Part shown: one piece after another, positions 6,674-15,000 of the stretch
Layout of the letters: each line of letters opens with the position of its first letter
How positions within the stretch are numbered: the first letter of the stretch is position 1
Assembly (NCBI GenBank): GCA_020048985.1
Contig: JAIFLR010000131.1
Span: 4,597-41,579 of the forward strand
Length of the DNA: 36,983 nt
Direction of reading: 5' to 3'
From: Halobacteriovorax sp.
Lineage (GTDB): Bacteria; Bdellovibrionota; Bacteriovoracia; Bacteriovoracales; Bacteriovoracaceae
Program-made: the position numbers and the translations under genes
Notes under the pieces: model-generated
Database searches by the model: none
Told to the model about the DNA's origin: nothing
What the model saw: only the letters and a program-made list of their open reading frames with translations

Positions 6674-7078
6674 TTATTCTGCGACGATTGAAACTTGAAC
6701 TGCACCATTAACTCTCTTCGCAACGACATCACATTTCCCGCTAAGCTTAAGCGTAGGGCGACTAAGGATGCTAGTGACACCCATAGTTCCGCAATCAACC
6801 GTTTTTCCATCAATACTTAATTCTAAAACCTTACCTTTGAGGGATAGCTCAGGCACGGATTTGGTAAATGTTCTGGTTGTTGTATAAGGATTTTTCCCGC
6901 CATGTTTTTTGCTGATTTTTACCGATACTCCTGAGGAATCATCTTCAAGGAAAACGGCAAATTTAGTGCTTAGTGATCCCTTCCCAGCAGTTTTCGCATC
7001 AATGTCGAGAACCTTGATTTCTGACGCCATTGAAGCGAATGAGACGAGAAGAGACAAGGAGATGATAAAAGCTTTCAT
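6674..7078 (-). CDS. Small exported protein of unknown function
   Basis: 134 residues with a signal peptide cleaved near MAS (residues 17-19). The mature part looks beta-rich and holds two cysteines (in VDCGTM and GKCDVV) that could form a disulfide. No family recognised. It is convergent with the TPR regulator, with three bases between the stops and no terminator visible. Confidence 0.65.
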   Translation of the reverse strand: MKAFIISLSLLVSFASMASEIKVLDIDAKTAGKGSLSTKFAVFLEDDSSGVSVKISKKHGGKNPYTTTRTFTKSVPELSLKGKVLELSIDGKTVDCGTMGVTSILSRPTLKLSGKCDVVAKRVNGAVQVSIVAE

Positions 7079-7264
7079 TAAAAATCCTTTGGTTATTTGA
7101 TCTTAATGGAAGATAGACCCTGAAGTTATCCAGTGGGAATAAAAAATGTCCTATTGATTGATTGGGACCAAGGACTTACGCAAGGGGTTGCGAGGCAGGT
7201 CATTTTTACACGAATTATTCAATTCTTGGGCTTTAAACTTATGGGACTTCTGTTACAATTAATC

Positions 7265-7804
7265 ATGGCTTTTTATATTGTAGTGAAGGGCAAAATAACG
7301 CCTTTCCAATTTGATTATCTCGATGACTCAAATCCCATCCGTATGGAGAGAACTCTCATCCATGGTGCTGATGCCCCAAAGGGCAAAAACAAATCTGCCC
7401 AAGAAAACCTTCAGAAAGAAATATTTGCCATTGAAGTCATGACTTCAAAAATCATCACTTTGAGTCCTGCTGCTAAGGTTAAAGACGCTAAAGAGTTGAT
7501 GGAGAGGAACAAGATTTCCCATGTTCCCCTACTTATCGATAAACTTTTAACGGGTATGATTTCTCAAAGAGACATCCCCACTAACGCCACTGAGCTCGAA
7601 AGTGAAATCAGGCTGGATAAAGTCATGTCAAAAATGGTTCTTTGTGCGAGTGAAACAACTCCCCTGCGTCACATTGCACAAGTCTTTCTAAAAGAGAATA
7701 TTAATTCACTTCCTGTGGTTGATTCTGACTTTGCCGTCACTGGAATCATTACTCACAGAGATCTCATCAGATGGTTGATTGAGAACCAGAAATTTCAAAA
7801 GTAA
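7265..7804 (+). CDS. Tandem CBS-domain protein
   Basis: 179 residues from the ATG at 7265. The open frame extends upstream to a GTG at 7133, but those extra residues do not look like protein, while MAFYIVVKGK looks like a natural N-terminus. Two CBS motifs follow: VMTSKIITLSPAAKVKDAKELM...ISHVPL, then VMSKMVLCASETTPLRHIAQVFL...INSLPVVD with GIITHRDLIRWL. A CBS pair usually binds adenosine nucleotides and modulates a partner. No effector domain is attached, so the role is unknown. Confidence 0.7.
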   Translation: MAFYIVVKGKITPFQFDYLDDSNPIRMERTLIHGADAPKGKNKSAQENLQKEIFAIEVMTSKIITLSPAAKVKDAKELMERNKISHVPLLIDKLLTGMISQRDIPTNATELESEIRLDKVMSKMVLCASETTPLRHIAQVFLKENINSLPVVDSDFAVTGIITHRDLIRWLIENQKFQK

Positions 7805-7808
7805 CAGA

Positions 7809-8100
7809 TCACTTCTTATCAGTTTTTAGCTGAAGCTCATTCCAGTGAATCATCCCACCGGACAGATTGGTGACATCCATAAACCCCTTAGACTGGGCCA
7901 GCAGTGCTGCTTGAGTGGACCTGCCTCCAGAGCGACAAACAAATAGGTATTTTCCTTACTAGCTGTGCCCCCTTGATGTGCCCTAATTCACCGACAAACT
8001 CGTCCGGGCCTCTTACGTCAATGACCGAATACCCCCGAACGGAGCCCTCTTCAGAAACAAATAAATTACTGATTCCGTTAGTTTTCTCTATCTTTGTCAT
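7809..8100 (-). pseudogene. Decayed single-domain rhodanese
   Basis: The gene starts at the ATG at 8100 behind a good AAGGAG site and reads MTKIEKTNG...VIDVRGPDEF...GHIKGAQLV, the N-terminal half of a rhodanese. It then meets a frame break near 7950-7965. In another frame the C-terminal half continues: KYLFVCRSGGRSTQAALLAQ...NLSGGMIHWNELQ, ending at the stop at 7811-7809. The total length is not a multiple of three, and roughly 15-20 residues expected between the two halves are missing, so it is a deletion rather than a one-base error. The catalytic loop CRSGGRS is intact but out of frame. It lies last in the persulfide dioxygenase operon, where a rhodanese is expected. Confidence 0.75.
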
Positions 8101-8101
8101 T

Positions 8102-8635
8102 TTATTTCTCCTTGATCCAGATGAAGCCGCGGAATTCACCTAATTTGAATCCAGTCGCTTTATCGTTGGGATAAATTTCAGCTAATTTCATTTTAATTTC
8201 TGGAGCTACGGATTCTCCATGACACGTTAAACATTGGGCCTGGACATATAGGGGTTCAAGATAAACGCGCTTTGAATTCTCTAACTTGTGAATGATAAAA
8301 TCTTTTTTAATATCGCCCTTAAATTTACCTTGAAATTCTTTCAGGTAAACATCTGCCCAAGCTTGTGGGGCGTTGGTCTCGTTGCGGATTTTATGAGAAG
8401 TGCGCCCAAAATCAAATTTCAGGGCCCGATCTTTTGCCGCTGACTTTGCAATAGGCTTCACATTTTCGTGGCAAAAAGAAATGGCCTTTACTGCTCCCTC
8501 TTTGGCAACTTTCTCAGATAGATTTTTCATCAGAGATGACTTCAAGTCATGAGCAAGGGCCTTGGCCTCTGTCTCAAAATCCTGAGCATGGGCGGAAGTC
8601 ATAATAACCAAATTCAGGAGGAAGAATAATTTCAT
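8102..8635 (-). CDS. Exported DUF3365 c-type haem protein
   Basis: 177 residues with a signal peptide ending near AHA. It is a DUF3365 (Tll0287-like) domain with a haem-attachment motif CLTCHG near residue 138. The segment HKIRNETNAPQAWADVYL is typical of the family. It is likely a periplasmic haem-based redox or sensor protein. The start overlaps the end of the persulfide dioxygenase by four bases (ATGA), so the two are translationally coupled. The degenerate rhodanese follows. Confidence 0.8.
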   Translation of the reverse strand: MKLFFLLNLVIMTSAHAQDFETEAKALAHDLKSSLMKNLSEKVAKEGAVKAISFCHENVKPIAKSAAKDRALKFDFGRTSHKIRNETNAPQAWADVYLKEFQGKFKGDIKKDFIIHKLENSKRVYLEPLYVQAQCLTCHGESVAPEIKMKLAEIYPNDKATGFKLGEFRGFIWIKEK

Positions 8636-9504
8636 AACTTTCCCGTTTTTAAAATTGGCGTCAAAGGAAGCTTGAGATAACTTTTACCATTTTCTTCTCT
8701 TCCTGGTAGATGTCCAGCCGCGATGTTAACCTGCAAACTAGGCAGTAGTAGTCTCGGGGCCTTAAGCGTTTTGTCTCTTGCCTCTCTAAACGCAACATAC
8801 TCTTCTTTAGTTGTTGTTGATTTTAATTGAATATTATTTTTTTTGTTTTCCCCTATCGTTGTTTGAAATCGCAGCTCTCTTTCATTGGGCTGATAATCAT
8901 GCCCTACAAAGACATTTGTAGCGTCTGGCAGCTGATAGAGACGAGTCACAGAATGAAACAGGTCAGAAGCACTACCTTTAGGAAAGTCACAACGGCCCGT
9001 ACCAGAATCAGGAATAAAAAGGGCGTCACCAGTAAAAAGATTGTTCTCAATTAAAAAGCTGGTGCACGCTGGCGTATGGCCGGGAGTAGGAATGGGGAAA
9101 ATCTTAAGTGCTCCGGCCTTAAATTCTTTTTCATCATCAAATAAGAAATCAAAATCAGAACCATCTGCCATAAAGTCCGGTAGATTAAAAACCCCCTTAA
9201 AAACTTCTTGAACCACCGTTATCCTGCGGCTGATGCCAATTTGCGCCTTTGGAAAAACTTGTTTTAAAAGTTGAGAGGAAGATAAATGATCAGCGTGGGC
9301 ATGAGTCTCCAGAATATAGTGAGGGTTTAGGTTATGCTCTTTGATAAAAGAAATAACCACCTGAGCAGATCTGTCTTCAACCTTCCCAGAGGGGGGATCA
9401 AAATCTAAAACGGGGTCAATAATAATCGCATCTTTACTGGCCTCATCAAAAACCACATAGGTTAAGGTGGATGTGTCCGGGTCATAAAAGTGGTGAATCT
9501 TCAT
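8632..9504 (-). CDS. Persulfide dioxygenase (ETHE1/Blh-like metallo-beta-lactamase-fold protein)
   Basis: 290 residues. The iron-binding THAHADH motif is at residues 67-73, with GHTPACTSF, then the family signature DSGTGRCDFPKGSA, and VGHDYQPNERELRFQTTIGENK near the C-terminus. The SGTGRCDF motif separates persulfide dioxygenases from glyoxalase II. It oxidises glutathione persulfide or similar low-molecular-weight persulfides to sulfite in the cytoplasm. It is transcribed from a consensus-like promoter at 9535-9562 and is divergent from the ArsR-rhodanese regulator, which probably controls it. Confidence 0.92.
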   Translation of the reverse strand: MKIHHFYDPDTSTLTYVVFDEASKDAIIIDPVLDFDPPSGKVEDRSAQVVISFIKEHNLNPHYILETHAHADHLSSSQLLKQVFPKAQIGISRRITVVQEVFKGVFNLPDFMADGSDFDFLFDDEKEFKAGALKIFPIPTPGHTPACTSFLIENNLFTGDALFIPDSGTGRCDFPKGSASDLFHSVTRLYQLPDATNVFVGHDYQPNERELRFQTTIGENKKNNIQLKSTTTKEEYVAFREARDKTLKAPRLLLPSLQVNIAAGHLPGREENGKSYLKLPLTPILKTGKL

Positions 9505-9516
9505 TATCTATCCCTT

Positions 9517-9536
9517 ATTCAATTGATCTCTTGAAT
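9517..9536. promoter_or_regulatory. Inverted repeat ATTCAA-N8-TTGAAT, candidate ArsR-type operator
   Basis: Perfect six-base arms ATTCAA (9517-9522) and TTGAAT (9531-9536) flank eight bases. The repeat overlaps the -35 box of the rightward promoter and the first two bases of the leftward -10 box, so one bound dimer could block both. ArsR-family repressors bind such AT-rich inverted repeats; binding by the adjacent ArsR-rhodanese is inference. Confidence 0.5.
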
Positions 9537-9551
9537 TATATCACTTATCAT
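9523..9551 (+). promoter_or_regulatory. Sigma70-like promoter for the ArsR-rhodanese gene
   Basis: TTGATC (9523-9528), 17-base spacer, TATCAT (9546-9551). The ATG at 9574 and its AAGGA site (9561-9565) lie just downstream. Confidence 0.55.
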
Positions 9552-9562
9552 AGACAAATCAA
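9535..9562 (-). promoter_or_regulatory. Sigma70-like promoter for the persulfide dioxygenase operon
   Basis: On the minus strand: TTGATT (9562-9557), 16-base spacer, perfect TATAAT (9540-9535), about 30 bases before the ATG at 9504. It faces and overlaps the opposite promoter. Confidence 0.6.
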
Positions 9563-9573
9563 GGATCAATTTG

Positions 9574-10248
9574 ATGATCAAAACTATTGAAAAAGCGAAG
9601 GAAAGACAAGATTACTTATTTGAAGAGATGGCTTCCTTACTTGATGCCGTTGCGTCACCGGTGCGGCTAAAAATTATTCATTTTTTGACACAGGCCCCAC
9701 ACTCTGTGGAACAGCTTTCTTTGAAATTAGGCCAGACAATTGCCAACACGTCGATGCATCTCAAAAAAATGCAACGAGAGGGTATATTAAAAACTGAAAC
9801 ACTTGGCCAAAAGAGAATCTATTCCCTTGCTCAAGAAGAAATGAGAGAGTTCTGGGAGCAAATTCAAAACTTTGCACTGATACATACACCTACAAATAAA
9901 ATTGCCTCAAAAGACATTTATCACGAAGAGCTTGAATGGCCCAAAGAGTTTGGTGAAACGATACAGATGATCAAGGCGAGAAAAGTGACTCTATTGGACG
10001 TCAGACCCGATGATGAAATTGATGACGTAGACTCGACTTATAAAAAGTATGTGGTCCACATTCCTTTTGAGAACTTAAAGAAGCTAAAAGAGGACTTACC
10101 TAAATCCAGACCCATTCTGGTCATATGCAGAGGAAGACTCTGTGTCATGTCCAATGAATCAACCTATGTTTTAAGAAAGCTCGGGTTTGATGCTTATAAA
10201 TTGAATCTAAGCTGGTTTCAGGTTTCCCAAAAACTTATGGAGGGATAA
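9574..10248 (+). CDS. ArsR-family regulator fused to a rhodanese-like domain
   Basis: 224 residues from the ATG at 9574, which has AAGGA eight bases upstream. The N-terminal 90 residues are an ArsR winged helix (LLDAVASPVRLKIIHFLTQAPHSVEQLS, then ANTSMHLKKMQREGILKTE). The C-terminal part is a rhodanese domain (VTLLDVRPDDE, then the active-site loop VICRGRLCV with two cysteines). A rhodanese cysteine can hold a persulfide, so this looks like a one-component persulfide-responsive repressor. It is divergent from the persulfide dioxygenase and one base ahead of trxC, fitting control of both. The ligand is inferred from the domains. Confidence 0.85.
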   Translation: MIKTIEKAKERQDYLFEEMASLLDAVASPVRLKIIHFLTQAPHSVEQLSLKLGQTIANTSMHLKKMQREGILKTETLGQKRIYSLAQEEMREFWEQIQNFALIHTPTNKIASKDIYHEELEWPKEFGETIQMIKARKVTLLDVRPDDEIDDVDSTYKKYVVHIPFENLKKLKEDLPKSRPILVICRGRLCVMSNESTYVLRKLGFDAYKLNLSWFQVSQKLMEG

Positions 10249-10249
10249 A

Positions 10250-10675
10250 ATGAGCACTACTTTTTCCGAATGCCCAAAATGCCACGCCCTTAACAAACTC
10301 GCGTCAGACAAGGCGCTCCAGAAGACCCCTGTCTGTGGAAAATGCGGCTCGGAACTCGCTCTGCATGGATTAGTCTCAGAGGTAAATTCATCCAACTTCA
10401 AAAAAGTTATTCTTAAAGCAGAGGGACCAGTTGTGGTTGATTTTTGGGCCAGCTGGTGTGGTCCATGCAGATCATATGCCCCGGAATATCAAAAGGCTTC
10501 GCTTCAAAATCAACAGGCGGTATTCTTAAAAATCAATACTGAAGCCGAACAACAAATTTCTGCCGAGTATGGCATCAGAGGAATCCCCTGCACCATACTC
10601 TTTAGAAATGGGAAAGAAGTGAAGAGACAAAGTGGCGCCATGAGTGCCGAACAAGTGAAGCAGTTTATCTCTTAG
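10250..10675 (+). CDS. trxC: Thioredoxin 2
   Basis: 141 residues. The N-terminal zinc ribbon has CPKC (C8, C11) and CGKC (C29, C32). The thioredoxin fold has WCGPC (C70, C73) and the cis-proline segment GIPCTI. It reduces disulfides and persulfides in the cytoplasm. It starts one base after the ArsR-rhodanese stop and is surely co-transcribed, which ties it to persulfide handling. Its stop overlaps the stop of the convergent cytochrome gene. Confidence 0.92.
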   Translation: MSTTFSECPKCHALNKLASDKALQKTPVCGKCGSELALHGLVSEVNSSNFKKVILKAEGPVVVDFWASWCGPCRSYAPEYQKASLQNQQAVFLKINTEAEQQISAEYGIRGIPCTILFRNGKEVKRQSGAMSAEQVKQFIS

Positions 10676-11133
10676 TCGACTTCGTCCAAGCGGTAAGCCT
10701 GGTGGCAGCCAACACAGGTTAACATGATGTCACTTACTTCTCTGATAACCTCGTCCTTGCTTGCGCCCTTGTGCACTTTGAGTGCGAGGTCATCAAAGCG
10801 CTTGTGCACACCCATGCCTGTGCTTTTAAAATCTAGAGGAAGCTTCGCCATAAGAGTAGGATTAACATCTACAGCGGCTTTCATACCAAGAGACATAGAG
10901 GTTGTTTCAACGACTTTCATATCATTATTGAGACTTGCTTCCAGGATTGTTTGAACCCCGGAGAGGAGTGCTCTCATTTCTCCCAAGACCAGATTTCTCT
11001 CCGCTCTGTGAAGTTTAACTGCCAGTCGTCCGTCATCCCCTTTGACCGCAGTCCCTTTAACGAAAAAATACCCTGCGGTCCCCAAAGCTATAAACCAAAG
11101 GGCCAAAGAAGCAATGGCCAACTTTTTCCACAT
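10672..11133 (-). CDS. Membrane-anchored cytochrome c'-like (c556-type) protein
   Basis: 153 residues. The N-terminal hydrophobic segment (LAIASLALWFIALGTAGYFFV) is an uncleaved anchor or signal. A helical bundle follows, with a single haem motif CVGCHQ close to the C-terminus (SDIMLTCVGCHQAY), the arrangement of cytochrome c'/c556. It is the last gene of the leftward sulfur operon, four bases after the DUF2892 gene. It is probably a periplasmic electron or NO/small-ligand carrier; the partner is unknown. Confidence 0.8.
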   Translation of the reverse strand: MWKKLAIASLALWFIALGTAGYFFVKGTAVKGDDGRLAVKLHRAERNLVLGEMRALLSGVQTILEASLNNDMKVVETTSMSLGMKAAVDVNPTLMAKLPLDFKSTGMGVHKRFDDLALKVHKGASKDEVIREVSDIMLTCVGCHQAYRLDEVD

Positions 11134-11136
11134 TTT

Positions 11137-11328
11137 TTACTGCTTTGTTTTACAAGTTGAGATTCCAAGTAACTGATACGGTGGACACCAACCTATTAAT
11201 CCAGTCAGGACCGGAACTATGCCGATTAAGAACCATGGATTTGCTGGTCCAATAAATGCCATCGAAGTCAGAATAATCCCGACGACTACTCTGACGACTC
11301 TTTCGATTGGATGAATATTTTTTACCAT
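11137..11328 (-). CDS. DUF2892 small membrane protein
   Basis: 63 residues matching DUF2892: NIHPIERVVRVVVGIILTSMAFIG, NPWFLIGIVPVLTGLIGWCPPYQLLGISTC. Two transmembrane segments and the conserved GxCPxYxLLGxxTC ending are visible, with cysteines C47 and C59. The same domain forms the membrane tail of YgaP and often accompanies rhodaneses, where it is thought to take part in membrane sulfur transfer. It starts two bases after the OsmC stop in the same operon. Confidence 0.88.
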   Translation of the reverse strand: MVKNIHPIERVVRVVVGIILTSMAFIGPANPWFLIGIVPVLTGLIGWCPPYQLLGISTCKTKQ

Positions 11329-11330
11329 TA

Positions 11331-11792
11331 TTATGTCCCTTGCTTAGGTTCAATGAAATTCACTGGACCTTGTTTAATTACACTATCGTTTAAAATAACT
11401 TTAAAGGTGATGATACAGGTTTTTGAAATCATGTAGTTCACACCACAGTACCTGGTAAGGGATGAGTCAACGGCCTTAATCGCTTTCTCTGGCTCTATAT
11501 TGCCTTTAAGCATAAAAATGAGCTCAGCCATTTTGAAATGCATCGGATGCTCAGTTGTTTTTTCAGCTTCGATATCCATTTTGAATTCAGTGATTTCCTG
11601 TCTCATTTTTTTGAGAATAGATACAACATCCATCGCGGTACAGCCCATCATGGCATTAAGAACTAATTCTTTAGGTGACGGAGCTGTATTCTGACCACCA
11701 TGTTCCTCAGTTGCATCCATCTTAGTGATCAGTCCTCTGGTGTCGCACTGAAATTGCATATTTTCGAGCCAACTTAAACTTGATTTCATCAT
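11331..11792 (-). CDS. OsmC/Ohr-family protein
   Basis: 153 residues. The OsmC fold is shown by SPKELVLNAMMGCTAMDVVSILKKM, with the peroxidatic-type Cys51 and the second Cys115 in LTRYCGVNY at the expected distance. Some OsmC proteins reduce organic peroxides. Others, like this YhfA/OsmC-like group found in sulfur operons, have no known activity. It lies between the ArsR regulator and DUF2892 genes, which points to thiol or persulfide metabolism. Confidence 0.88.
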   Translation of the reverse strand: MMKSSLSWLENMQFQCDTRGLITKMDATEEHGGQNTAPSPKELVLNAMMGCTAMDVVSILKKMRQEITEFKMDIEAEKTTEHPMHFKMAELIFMLKGNIEPEKAIKAVDSSLTRYCGVNYMISKTCIITFKVILNDSVIKQGPVNFIEPKQGT

Positions 11793-11799
11793 ATAATTC

Positions 11800-12093
11800 C
11801 TATTCGCAGAATATTTTCTGCATTGATTGGATGAGTTTTGTAATGTTTTTATCCGCTATACTATAATAAGAAAACTGGCCCTCTTTTCTGAACTTAACCA
11901 GGTGCTCTCTATGCATTCGGTTTAAGAACTGTGAGAGCTGAGACTGAGAGATCTCACAGAGAGATAAAATCTCCCCCACATTCTTCTCACCTTCCGCGAG
12001 GTAGCACATAATCATGAGCCTCTGAGGATGAGCGATCGCTTTCATAATATTAGAAACTTCAGCGCACTTCCCTTTCATTTTATCTGGATTCAT
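11800..12093 (-). CDS. ArsR-family two-cysteine persulfide sensor (BigR/SqrR/YgaV type)
   Basis: 97 residues from the ATG at 12093, which has GGAGAAGGG upstream. A start at 12120 is possible and adds nine residues. The winged helix (IAHPQRLMIMCYLAEGEKNVGEI, SQLSQFLNRMHREHLVKFRKEG) has a Cys in the second helix region (C30) and one at the very end (C96), 66 residues apart. That is the spacing of the redox pair C41/C107 in SqrR, which forms a tetrasulfide bridge with persulfides. It overlaps the end of the RND gene by 14 bases, so it is embedded in the operon it probably regulates. Confidence 0.85.
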   Translation of the reverse strand: MNPDKMKGKCAEVSNIMKAIAHPQRLMIMCYLAEGEKNVGEILSLCEISQSQLSQFLNRMHREHLVKFRKEGQFSYYSIADKNITKLIQSMQKIFCE

Positions 12094-15000
12094 GCCCTTC
12101 TCCCCATGTGTTACTCTCATCCTGTTTTTTGGTTAACTCAACGAACCGTTTTTTACCGATCATCCAGAAATAAAACAGAGGTACAGCGAATCGGCTAAGA
12201 ATAGTTGCGGCAACTTCACCGAAAATTAAACTAACCGCCAGACCCTGAAAGATTGGATCAAATAACATCACAGCACTTCCCACAACCACGGCAGCAGCAG
12301 TTAAAAGCATCGGCCGGAATCGCAGAACTCCTGCACTGATGACAGCTTCTTTAAGGGCCATTCCGTTTTGAATTTGGTGTTCAATGAAATCCACTAGAAT
12401 AATAGAGTTTCGTACAATCACCCCTGCTCCGGCAATAAAGCCAATCATGGAAGTTGCTGTAAAATACGCCCCCATTAAGTAGTGACCGGGTAAAATCCCA
12501 ATTAAGGAGATTGGGATAGGCGCCATAATCACCAGCGGAACAAGGAAACTTCTAAACCATCCAACGACCAGAATATAAATCAAGATCATAACTGCAGCAA
12601 AAGCTGCACCTAGATCACGAAAAACTTCATAAGTGATGAACCACTCACCGTCCCACTTAACAGTAATCTCGCTATTATCCCATGGCACTTCAGCAGTCTG
12701 AGTTTTAAAGGGAATTTGAGGCTCAAGTTTGAGAATTCCGTACACAGGGGCTTCCTCCGCACCAGCAAGTTCTGACATCACGTATTCAACTGGCTGTAGA
12801 TTCTTCCGGTAGAGGATTTCCGTTCGTTTCTCTTGTGGCCGCTTCAGAACATTTTCTGCTTTTACAATCCCCGCCTCAAAGCTTGGGAGGCTCTGACCTT
12901 CAAAAGGTTTGAGTCCCGATCTTGTCGCTTGATCCAATGAAAGATCAATCGCTACTTCCTCTGGAGAATTAAAATCGTTAAGTGTTGCTACTTTTGTTTC
13001 ATTAAACATTAAGTGACCAAGGTTCCAGGTCTGGGCAGACTTGGTTCCATAGAGCCCGGCCTTCTCGTAGTCGTAGGGAAAAATAATGCGGGGTCTGGAT
13101 TCTTTCCAGGTGTAATCAAGATCAACCACGCTCGGTTCATTCTTAAATAAATTTCTTACGATTTCTCCCGCCTTTCTTCTTTCAGCTAGATCTTTACCAT
13201 AAATTTCTGCCACCATCGTTGCCATAACTGGAGGCCCAGGTGGAATTTCAAGGACTTTAGAAGTAGCGGACTTAGAATCTGCAAAAGCGCGAATAACAGG
13301 TCTTAGATCATTAATAATGTCATGCCCTGATTTTTTGCGGTCATGCTTATCTGCCAGGACGATATGCAGATCACTCATATACTCAGATTTTCTTAAAAAA
13401 GTGTGCTTAACCATTCCTGAGAAAGAGAAAGGTGCAGGCTCACCGGTAAAAACTTGAACCTGTTTTACATCCGGGTGTGCCAGAACTTGTCTTGCAAGAT
13501 CCTTAGACCATTCACTTGAAAGGCTTAAAGGAGTTGTCACGGGATAATCCAAAGTGACCTGAAATTCACTCTTGTTATCAAAGGGAAGCATTTTAACTTT
13601 TACCGCCTTGGTGGCAAACATAGAAGTTGCGGCAATAAAGAGCGCCAGTACTCCAAAAGTAAATCCAAGGGCCCAGGATTTTTTAGATAAAAGGTGATCG
13701 GTTAACCAGATATAAAGTTTATCGAGCTTGGAAGGACCTTCGTCCACTTTTTCATCATGCCCATGGGAGTCGTGCTTAAGCAACATGACCGAAGCCCACG
13801 GAGTTACGATGAAGGCGACAAAGAGTGAGAGGATCATCGCCAAGCTGGCACCAACAGGGATTGGCTTCATGTATGGTCCCATGAGGCCTCGAACAAAGGC
13901 CATGGGCAGAATGGCGCCGATGACAGCAAAAGTGGCAAGGATGGTTGGGTTACCAACTTCACTCACGGCCCGAAGAGTGGCCTGCAAAAGACTTAATTTT
14001 TTATAGGTTTTTAAATAGCGTTCAATATTTTCAACGACCACAATAGCGTCATCGACTAAAATCCCGATAGAAAAAATCAGAGCAAAAAGGGTCACGCGGT
14101 TAAGTGTGTATCCCATGAAATAATAAATCGAAAGAGTTAAAGCAAGAGTCACAGGAATGGCAACTGCAACCACGAGTGCTGCTCTCCAGCCCATGGCAAG
14201 CGCGATAAGGAGGGATACTGAAAGAGTTGCAATGATAAGGTGCTCTATTAGCTCGTTTGATTTTTCCCCGGCCGTTGCGCCGTAGTCCCTAATAATCGTA
14301 AGCTCAACATCTTGAGGTAATTCTTTTTTGAACGTTTCTACTCGCTTAAGAAGGGTATCAGCGAGGGTCACAACGTTAGTCCCTTTTCTTTTCGAAAAGC
14401 TGATCGTAACGGCGTTGGCCCCATCGATTTTTTTGTCTTTATCAAAGAGCGAAGAAACTTTTGTTCTTTGTTCAGGACCATCTATGACATTCGCTACATC
14501 TTTTACCTTCACAATCTTCCCGGCACGACTACCAATGGCAAGAGTTTGGATATCGCTTACGCTCGAGAGCTTCCCACCTACTTCAACATCAAAAACGGCT
14601 TTTTCAGACCAGTTTTTCCCTGCCGGAAGTAGAGCATGGTTCATTTTTAAGGCTTGGTATAAATCATCCATCGTCACTGAAAACTGAGCGAGTTTTTTAG
14701 CGTCAGCAATCACACGAAGGCTGCGTTTTACGCCACCCAAGAGATCAACTTTTCCAAGATCTGGGGTACTGGACAATTCTCTTGCGAGCGGCGCAACCAG
14801 TTTTCTTAATTCAAAATCATTTTTGCTTTTTGAAGTAAAAGTGAGTGCCATGAAGGGCACGTCATCAATGCTATAAGATTTAACTTCTGGCTTCATCACG
14901 TTAGATGGAAGCTCATTCATAATTGTCATTAACTTATGGTGAACTTTGACCAGTGAAGGCTCTATGGGCTCGTTCACTTTGAAACGAACAGTAACCAGTA

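Noticed and set aside
7133-7264. Upstream extension of the CBS-domain protein from a GTG
   Set aside because: The extra residues look unlike protein and there is no good ribosome site; the ATG at 7265 gives a natural N-terminus.
7888-8139. Minus-strand frame taken as an intact rhodanese
   Set aside because: It covers only the N-terminal half and ends in unrelated sequence after the frame break; the catalytic half lies in another frame.
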